In this document: positions 58,901 to 64,000 of the stretch, in pieces | Layout of the letters: every line of letters begins with the position of its first letter | Position numbering within the stretch: position 1 is the first letter of the stretch | Assembly (NCBI GenBank): GCA_942486035.1 | Contig: CALNXK010000045.1 | Span: 1,730,001-1,794,000 of the forward strand | Direction: 5' to 3' | Source: Porites lobata | Taxonomy: Eukaryota > Cnidaria > Anthozoa > Scleractinia > Poritidae | DNA: 64,000 nucleotides | The notes under the pieces: generated by a model | Told to the model about the DNA's origin: nothing | The model's database searches: none | The model's input: only the letters and a program-made list of their open reading frames with translations | Made by a program: the position numbers and the translations under genes

Positions 58901-61232
58901 ATTGTTTTCAAGTTCAAAATTAATTGCTATCCTTGATTTTGGCAAAACATAGTTAAGGTCATGCCCAGTAGGTCTTTAAAGAGTGGGTGTAAACAAGGTT
59001 AAAGAGGTTCCATCAGCCATGAGCCCTGACACTCTAAATGGCAAGTTTTTTCTAAGACATTTTTTATGGTTAACTTCTTTTAAGACTTGCGGTTATAATT
59101 TTCCAATTCTTAATGACTGAACAACATTTTAAGGACATATTTAACAGTCTCAACCTCTTACTGTTAAAAACGTGAATGTTTTATTTATTTTTTTGCATAG
59201 TCATAAGTGCATGCTTGCATACTTACTTATCTTAAAGATCAGCAAGACTTTTAGTATTTGCTATGTAGTAAATGTATAATTCATTTCAGGTATCATCTGT
59301 ACTACCCTTGGCTCCAAATTTCTCGAATGACAGTTTTCTTCTAGTGCATGGGACTGGAGATGGTGAGTTGAGAGATTGCAATAAATTGTCTCAGCTGTAA
59401 GGTTGTTATCCAACTCTCTCATCCAGGTGCATTACGTTAATGCTAGGTGGTAACCCTGTGATGGTCTGTATATAATTTCAATGCTGGGTGGTAATCCTGT
59501 GATGGTCTGGAATTCAGCTGATGGGCCACTTATCATTGTTATTTTAAGGGAACTTGCAACTATTCATTCATTGCACTAATATTTACTTTTGGGGTTATTT
59601 GGGCCAAGAAAGATGGATGTAATGTTGAGCTGTGTTATTATTAGATGTAGAGATTCATTTAACACTACTAGGCCATTTTCACAATGATGTCTACAGCGTT
59701 TTGCTTTCTTATGCAAAATCAGGGCTTACCAAATTTAAATATGAAATGAAAAACAGAAAAGGATGTGCAAATGAACTATTGCTTTGCATTTTGTTTTTTG
59801 AAATCAATATTATTTTAAATGAGGTTTTGAAATCTCTTTTAAACCTATGAAAATGAATTTGAATGAAAATAAAATAAAACTTGCACCAAGGATGAGAGGA
59901 TAAAGTTGAATTACAACATTATCGTTATGTTATGTAATAAAATATTATTACAGCCCCCTTAGAAGGTGGGGGTGCGCCATCTAATTCTCTAAATCCTGGC
60001 CCTTTTTCAGACCAAAAAATGTCATTTTCACACCTGTTTTCAGACCTGGGGCCCGTTTCTCGAAAGTCCCGGTAACTTTTCGGGCCCGAAATCAAATATT
60101 CAAATCGAAATATAAGAATGGCGGGTCCCGGCTAGCAAACCACTCGATTTTGTTTCATTAGCTGATAGTTTTATCACATTAGATGCAAAACTATTGAAAC
60201 CTCGATCTTTAATGTAAACGGAGACAGCTTACCGGGCCTGTTAATTATCGGGACTTTCGAGAAACGGGCCTCTGGCCTCTAAGAAATTATGTCATCATTA
60301 CTCAGATTAGAACAGCAACAAAAAAGATTTCTTAAAAATCCATTTTGAATTTGTATATTTCTCGTTCTTTCTTACTCATTTGGAATTGAAACGATAAATA
60401 CGTTCATACAATCTGGTAGTTTCCTTGAAAACCATGCCTGATTCTAGACCAAATTCAGTGGGCAAAGTCTATTCCGGTCTTCAGACCAAAATGGCACAAA
60501 AACCCTACCTTTGTGGTGGCAAAAACCTATATGGCTTATATAAGGGAGTGTCTCCCCCCCCCCCACACCCTCCAGGGGTGCTACACTCTATGAGAGGTCA
60601 ACATCAACACTTGGCAGTTGATGGATGGCCTTCTCTTATACAAGGCTGTGCTCTAAGGAAAACTGAAGGGAGCCCAGTGCTCTGAAACTGTAAAATCTAG
60701 GGTGCCCAGCATATGATTTGTATGAAAAATCTGAGATTTTCTAGTCGCCCGAGGGCAAAAGTTAGGCGCCAGGGGCCACCGGGCTCTGCTAGAGCACAGC
60801 CCTGCTTATACCTTGTTTACTATTTAATACACCTTTGTGATTTTCTCCTTTAGACAATGTACATTTTCAGAATACTGCACAACTAGTAGCGGCCTTAACA
60901 AAAGCTGGTGTTAAATATCAAGTTCAGGTAAGTGTCTAAAGTATAAACATGTAAAATTCACACAACATTAAGCCATCTTCAGCTTCATTTGATAGTAGTT
61001 CAACTGATGCTTGAGGATTTTGACAAAACATTGACAGTAAATTACTCCGAGAAGCTTTCACTTGTTTGGTCACACCTTACATTTTGTTGGCACCGTCCAA
61101 AGTTGTTAACACTTTTCTTACTTCTCTCTTCAGTTTTACACAGACAAGAACCACGGACTGTTAGGAAAAGAGACGCAACGACACTTATTCCAACTGTTGA
61201 CTGACTTTCTTACAACTCAACTTAGAATTTAA
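37803..61232 (+). CDS. DPP4-like: Dipeptidyl peptidase 4-family serine protease, 27 exons
   Basis: Exons: 37803-37986, 39533-39646, 40424-40515, 41451-41525, 41727-41779, 42578-42665, 44054-44174, 44583-44838, 45515-45644, 47980-48021, 48955-49074, 49425-49507, 50015-50062, 51629-51687, 52236-52307, 52913-52963, 53812-53910, 54564-54633, 54775-54799, 55160-55266, 55679-55744, 56788-56842, 57653-57752, 58030-58088, 59290-59362, 60854-60927, 61134-61232. All junctions are GT-AG and in phase; 804 residues, the family's usual size. A cytoplasmic tail and one membrane span (about 36-60) make it a type II membrane protein. A beta-propeller follows with R158 and E243-E244 (DWVYQEEV), matching DPP4 R125 and E205-E206, which hold the substrate N-terminus. 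The alpha/beta-hydrolase has S671 (GWSYGG), D747 (HGTGDD) and H779 (KNHGL). It should remove X-Pro/X-Ala dipeptides from peptides outside the cell. DPP4, FAP or DPP10 lineage is unresolved, but the Ser rules out an inactive DPP6/10 type. Confidence 0.93.
41155..41315. mobile_element. CTTAGTGACAGCC MITE, partial copy
   Basis: Carries TTGGCTACTTTCCTAGGAAA, a CCTACTTGTTGTAAATACC-type inner part and the CTTAGTGACAGCC end. It is inverse to the copy at 51772-51954, where AGTAGCCAGGGGCC and ACAACAAGTAGGC occur. Confidence 0.6.
42730..43064. mobile_element. MITE in peptidase intron
   Basis: TACCTTGCGAGTAGAGGCTACATTT is inverse to AAAATGTAGCCTCTGCTTGCAGGGTA, about 26-bp termini. No coding content. 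Confidence 0.75.
43132..43334. mobile_element. TTAACCCTTTAAG MITE, copy 1
   Basis: Ends TTAACCGTTTAAGTCCC and GGGGATTAAAGGGTTAA. The interior has TCAATTTTCTCCCAAC and GAAATGTATGGAGATCAGTC. The family recurs at 61937-62146 in the opposite sense, and partly at about 54845-55055 and 46235-46305. Confidence 0.75.
44583..44838 (+). CDS. DPP4-like: Peptidase exon 8: propeller with the Glu-Glu motif
   Basis: The first Glu codon spans the junction with exon 44054-44174, giving DWVYQEEV. It continues with ALYFSPDSQFLAYIQFND and the YPKPGYSNPTVK segment, both signatures of the DPP4 propeller. Glu-Glu binds the free amino terminus of the substrate in DPP4. Confidence 0.92.
45083..45331. mobile_element. 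GTGCAAAGAAAGT MITE, copy 1 (hAT-like)
   Basis: 249 bp with ends AGCGTGCAAAGAAAGT and ACTTTCTTTGCGCCCT and a perfect 8-bp target duplication GGGTCACC (45075-45082 and 45332-45339). An 8-bp duplication fits hAT. It contains inner motifs CTTGCC-GAC/ATGGCAAG. Confidence 0.85.
45645..47979. other. DPP4-like: Peptidase intron 9
   Basis: 2.3 kb without exons. It holds a short CA-rich tract near 45880-45900, a fragment of the TTAACCCTTTAAG MITE (about 46235-46305), a stretch with a retroelement-tail-like GATATTTCGACTGGCCAATA at about 46829, and the palindromic element at 47454-47896. Confidence 0.5.
47454..47896. mobile_element. Palindromic ACTAGTGA element
   Basis: Ends TTTTCACTAGTGACAGAG and its inverse near CCGTCACTAGTGAAAAA. 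The interior repeats AGTCGTAAGC/GCTTACGACTC-like words and has a central palindrome around AACCAATCACAA and TTGTGATTGGTT. Confidence 0.75.
49577..49683. mobile_element. GTTCAAAAGTTGGAT MITE
   Basis: Left GTTCAAAAGTTGGAT and right ATCCAATGTTTGAAC with inner GATAGCGCTATC. It belongs to the family also seen in the 21.8-23.0-kb tandem array, at about 36940-37050 and, worn, at 61467-61555. Confidence 0.75.
50329..51492. mobile_element. About 1.1-kb ACCGGTCA-rich inverted-repeat element
   Basis: The left end has CCAGGAGA, then GGGCTCCAAATAACGG and several GACCGGTCA words. The right end mirrors this with TGGCCGGTCATCATGACCGG, CCGTTATTTTGAGCC and GAGTCTCCTGG. The interior (about 50480-51340) has no convincing coding sequence. 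Non-autonomous DNA transposon, in the intron after exon 50015-50062. Confidence 0.75.
51719..52084. mobile_element. CCAGGGTGCGTAGC element with a nested MITE
   Basis: Outer ends CCAGGGTGCG and TACACCCTGG. The nested element, about 51772-51954, has ends CAGGGCTGTCAATAAG and CTTAATGACAGCCTTG. A fragment of the outer family (GCATATG...TCTGCTAGAGCACAGCCCTG) is at about 60699-60805. Confidence 0.6.
53060..53275 (+). mobile_element. Diverged Penelope-like 3' tail
   Basis: Collinear with 1160-1340: ACAAAAGATCGATCGAA, AGTCTTCATAGCCAATAACATCA and TTGACTCTGAAGATG line up in order. It stops before the GAAA of the hammerhead-like motif, so the ribozyme core is lost. No RT remains. Confidence 0.65.
53320..53640 (+). 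pseudogene. Non-LTR retrotransposon (LINE) ORF2, C-terminal remnant
   Basis: At 53461-53562 the plus strand encodes YKNSFYPRTIAQWNNLPPEI, then a short tail and TAA. The pattern R-T-I-x-x-WN-x-LP-x-x-[IV] is the end of LINE reverse transcriptases of the CR1/L2/jockey type. Upstream, the frame is broken by a stop at 53413-53415. A dead fragment in a peptidase intron. Confidence 0.8.
54044..54125. repeat. Short hairpin element
   Basis: TAGCCTGAATTTCAGACATC pairs with GATGTCTGTAATTCAGGCTA over about 25 bp; loop of about 30 bp. Confidence 0.75.
55267..55510. repeat. AAT/TAA microsatellites
   Basis: Interrupted (AAT)n just after exon 55160-55266 and a longer run at about 55478-55505. Confidence 0.8.
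55779..56100 (+). mobile_element. tRNA-derived SINE
   Basis: A-box-like TGGCACAGTGATGAG (55783-55797) and B box GGTTCAAATC (55826-55835) at normal tRNA-like spacing form a Pol III promoter. After it comes a conserved SINE-type body with GAGAGGTTTTTCTTCGGGTAC and CCAGTTTTCCCCTCTCC, ending in an A-rich AAAATAAAG. The same body is widespread in metazoan SINEs. It lies in the intron after exon 55679-55744. Confidence 0.75.
56566..56715 (+). mobile_element. Second tRNA-derived SINE
   Basis: A-box-like TAGCTCAAGTAAATAGAGTG (56585-56604) and B box GGTTCCAGTC (56630-56639). The head is unlike that of 55779-56100, so a different SINE family. It ends near CAAGCTGATC. Confidence 0.65.
56990..57241. mobile_element. 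GTGCAAAGAAAGT MITE, copy 2
   Basis: Inverse orientation to 45083-45331, 252 bp, flanked by GACTAAG on both sides (56983-56989, 57242-57248). A third, partial copy is at about 61645-61705. Confidence 0.8.
57653..57752 (+). CDS. DPP4-like: Peptidase exon 23: nucleophile elbow
   Basis: Starts with the catalytic Ser codon TCC; the preceding exon 56788-56842 ends in Gly-Trp. Together they make GWSYGG, the nucleophile motif of the S9B family. VAPVTDWRYY follows, as in DPP4. Confidence 0.93.
58668..58795. repeat. Long hairpin in peptidase intron
   Basis: GAAGAATTAAGCAGATC pairs with GATCTGCTTAATTCTTC, and the outer AATTAATGAA with TTCATTAATT; the loop is GTGTTA-like. A palindromic element. Confidence 0.8.
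60048..60272. mobile_element. GGGCCCGTTTCTCGAAAGT MITE
   Basis: Ends GGGGCCCGTTTCTCGAAAGT and ACTTTCGAGAAACGGGCC, exact over about 24 bp. It sits inside an older repeat that starts near 59960 and ends near 60565 (GGGAGTGTCTCCCCC). Confidence 0.85.
61134..61232 (+). CDS. DPP4-like: Peptidase terminal exon, version a
   Basis: Acceptor CTCTCTTCAG; 32 codons then TAA. It contains FYTDKNHGL with the catalytic His, then an amphipathic end with HLFQLLTDFL. Followed by AATAAA at 61373-61378. Confidence 0.85.
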   Translation, partial: FYTDKNHGLLGKETQRHLFQLLTDFLTTQLRI

Positions 61233-61372
61233 ATAATAATTTAAAATGTAAAGTAATTTCTTTTGTATTAATTTTGATTATATTCAACTCCTTGACCTTT
61301 TAACAGTTAGAGCACTGCACAAAATTAAGCTAGAGGATAACCCAATGAGCAGAAAATAGTAGGACAGGATAG

Positions 61373-61378
61373 AATAAA
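61373..61378 (+). terminator. Polyadenylation signal for terminal exon a
   Basis: AATAAA 141 bp after the stop at 61232, upstream of exon b, as needed for a separate 3' end. Confidence 0.5.
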
Positions 61379-61753
61379 AGAGGTTTCATTTTTTGTCGAC
61401 TGTTCAGGGATGGAACCATTAAATTCAGAAAGGGGATGTGGGACACTATCTTCTTAAACTGGCCCTGGTTGTCCAAATGTTAGATAGCACTATCTCATGA
61501 ATATAATAGTACCTTGTTATTATCCTCTGGATAGGATTTATCCACAGTTCAAACAGCTCAACCCTGGGCTAATCTTTTACGATCTGATAAAGTCTGATAG
61601 GAAAAAATAGGCATTTTCACGATTTGTCCCAACAGCTTTTGTCCGGGGTTGTAGCTTCAGCTTGCCCAAATGGCAAGCTGTAAAAATGATTTTCCTTGCA
61701 CCCTGCATGAAAAAGTTGTCACAATGCATGGTATATTTTTCTTCTTTCTTCAG

Positions 61754-61858
61754 TTTTACCCCGACAAGAATCATGGGCTCAGTGGTGGGGGAACTTCCGA
61801 TCACTTATACCATCTACTCACAAGATTCCTGCTTGAAAAATTGTCCATTGGCAGTTGA
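61754..61858 (+). CDS. DPP4-like: Peptidase terminal exon, version b (alternative catalytic-His exon)
   Basis: Acceptor TTTCTTCAG at the same phase as exon a; 34 codons then TGA. It encodes FYPDKNHGLSGGGTSDHLYH and a FLLEKL end, which is closer to the usual family end (HG-SGG-T-HHLY) than version a. Splicing exon 60854-60927 to it gives an 806-residue protein. The two exons are about half identical in protein, so this is an old exon duplication. Both keep the His, so both forms could be active. Confidence 0.8.
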   Translation, partial: FYPDKNHGLSGGGTSDHLYHLLTRFLLEKLSIGS

Positions 61859-64000
61859 TGTTAAGTATCTAGCTTTGTCAAATACTCAACAAGACTGTTT
61901 ACAGCCTCTTTATTTTCGCAACAAACTGGAAGGTACTTAACCCTTTAAGCCCCAATATCCACAAACAAATTCCCCAAACTGATGTCTATACATTTCCTTA
62001 CGGAATAAGTTGGGAGAAATTGATAAAAGATCAGAGATTCTTCTCTTTGTGATCATTTGATTAATTCTCATAGATGTTGCACTTGACAATCTATGGATAT
62101 TGTTAGGAGAAAATTGATGTTGGTCACTATTGGGACTTAAAGGGTTTTAACAAAATAATAGTAAAGGAGAGAAGCACTTGTAAAGCATACACAGGTATAG
62201 CATGCGAGCGAGCTGTCCTTCTCGAATGGAGAGCAAAGGAAGCTGTAAGAGAACATATGAGCAACTCCCCAAGATGGAGAAATTGCTCATGACCAGAGGG
62301 GGTTCTGGTAGGAGAAGGCATGTGAGAGAATATTTTTTCTTGCTTTCCGCTCCCCACCCTCTGTTGCTGTGCATTGATTTAAACAATGCATCTAGTTAGT
62401 ACCTTCATAACATAATATGAAAAAAATAATATTGGCTGGAAACAGTCTTAATAATAGTTTAAATTTATATTTTTATTAAAGACTAAAATAATTTTTGTTG
62501 TTAATCGAGTTAAGTTCATTTGTCTTGACAAAAGATGGGAACCTTCATTCATTTTTAATATTGTGCCCAAAAAAATTAAAGGAGGAATTCTAAATAAAAC
62601 CTTTCAATTAATATTGGCCTCTAAAAACTGGGTTTTATCAGTTAAAGCATTGTTATAATGGTTGATGTGTATTATAATATAATGGTATAAAATTAACTTA
62701 AGTTTTCCAAGTTTTCCCACCTCTTTGAACATTATTTTTAGCGATACATATAGTTCTTTAACGAGCTCTTTTGAAAAGAGACTGAATTTCGCTGTCAGAC
62801 ATTATAATTATGTAAAACAAGGGTTTAAAAGTACTTTTTTTGGGGGGGTGGGGGTCCACTGCATTGAAGCAGCTCTGTGGGCTGCTAAATTAAAAGTTAA
62901 GGGGCAATATACTTACTCACAAGCTTCTAAGTATTTAATTATGGTGGTGTTGTCTAAGTTATCTCCAAATATGATTAAATTAACTAAGATAGGTAAGTTA
63001 ATTGTGTAATTTAATGAGTGACTTGGCTCAAACAAGGTTATTGTAAAAAACGTTTTTGAAGACTTAGCATTGTAAAAAGCCCACTCACAGCTAAATATCC
63101 TGAAGTGTTTTTTGATGCTCAACCAAAATCGGCAAAATTCCACATCAAGTGTGGACTTTTCTGTATATTCAAAACAGATATATACATTTATTTTTGGAAA
63201 ACGTGCAGCTGGTTACTGTTTTAATTTTATAGTTTGAGATTTTTCATTGTTTGGAAAGTCTAAGATATAAAGAAAAGTAGAGAAAGCTCATTTAAGATTT
63301 TAAAGAAAGCTTATTAAAACTGTGTGAACTTTATTTCATTTTTCTTTGATGCTTCCTTGATACTTGGTAAAATAAAATTATTATTATTATACAGTTTCGT
63401 TAAACATTTTAAATCTATTGTCATATAGTAATGTAGTAATAAAGTGCACCTAAATCCCTCACTCATTAAAATTGGAAAAAGTACTTAATTATTATTTTGT
63501 TTGTTATTGTCATTACTTTTTAAAGTCTAGTAATGGACAAGGAGAGAAAGTATTAGACATGTAATGTTTGCCCTATGTTACGATGGAGGTCAGACATGCT
63601 GTGATCTCTTAGCATGATGTTGGAGACTTTTAAGATGCCACCACAGTGACAACAACAAAAACGTCAACAAAGAATAGGCAAAACAACAACTACTCTGCAA
63701 GTGCATCATACTTTTTTGTACAGTTCTTGGCCACCACTGCACGAGTACAACAGGAAATGCCTAATTTCATGTTTTATGGAGGACATAAACAAGCGATGGC
63801 TAAATTTTCTTTCTCTTTCTGAACTTGAATATGATTCTTGGGAGTTCGGCTCAAAAAGAGTTTGCTTGCATTTGACAAAGTAAATGAGTTGGAGTAATTG
63901 CGATAGAGATTGCAAGAACGCAAATTCACTTTTTTTTTTTTGTGGCCGTCACTGTTTTGGTATCTTAAACTCCTTTTTAGTAACTCTGGCTGCTTCCTCC
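61859..64000. other. 3' flank of the peptidase gene
   Basis: Holds the second TTAACCCTTTAAG MITE (61937-62146), a candidate AATAAA at 62592-62597 for terminal exon b, an ATT repeat near 63377, and AT-rich sequence. I recognise no exon up to the window end. Confidence 0.5.

Noticed and set aside
60425..60685. Plus-strand 86-residue Pro/His-containing frame
   Set aside because: Lies in the repeat that surrounds the 60048-60272 MITE and includes a C run.

Overview
The window is eukaryotic. Genes are split into short exons with GT-AG introns, and the DNA between them is AT-rich and packed with short inverted-repeat (MITE-like) elements, tRNA-derived SINEs, a Penelope-like element and a Ty3/Gypsy element. 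This element mixture, together with the gene content, suggests a cnidarian, most likely a hexacoral such as a stony coral. That assignment is inference; the sequence contains no species marker I can name.

Layout. Positions 1-1424 hold the 3' part of a Penelope-like retroelement (reverse transcriptase plus GIY-YIG nuclease) with a hammerhead-like motif in its 3' tail. Positions 1426-8794 are a long inverted-repeat element whose right arm was later split by a Ty3/Gypsy retrotransposon (3421-8017, 115-bp LTRs). Positions 9567-10591 are the last exon of a gene for a DRE-TIM (isopropylmalate/homocitrate synthase or HMG-CoA lyase-like) protein that ends in an EF-hand. Positions 10.6-17.4 kb are repeats only, including an old direct duplication and several MITEs.

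Positions 36449-17455 (minus strand) are a gene of at least 17 coding exons for a long coiled-coil protein of about 1,317 residues. I assembled it exon by exon, and every junction except the very first is in phase. Its largest intron contains a single-exon seven-transmembrane gene on the opposite strand (29511-30296). Another intron holds a large ATC minisatellite.

Positions 37803-61858 (plus strand) are a complete 27-exon gene for a dipeptidyl-peptidase 4 family serine protease. It is a type II membrane protein, and the catalytic Ser, Asp and His and the Glu-Glu and Arg substrate-binding residues are all present. It has two alternative 3' terminal exons, each carrying its own catalytic-His segment and stop codon. 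The two big genes are head to head, about 1.35 kb apart. The last 2 kb contains 3' flank and repeats.

No prokaryotic features, rRNA genes, functional tRNA genes or CRISPR arrays are visible. The most notable points are the duplicated catalytic-His terminal exon, the EF-hand fused to a lyase-like barrel, the nested 7TM gene, and the layers of nested mobile elements that allow relative dating.
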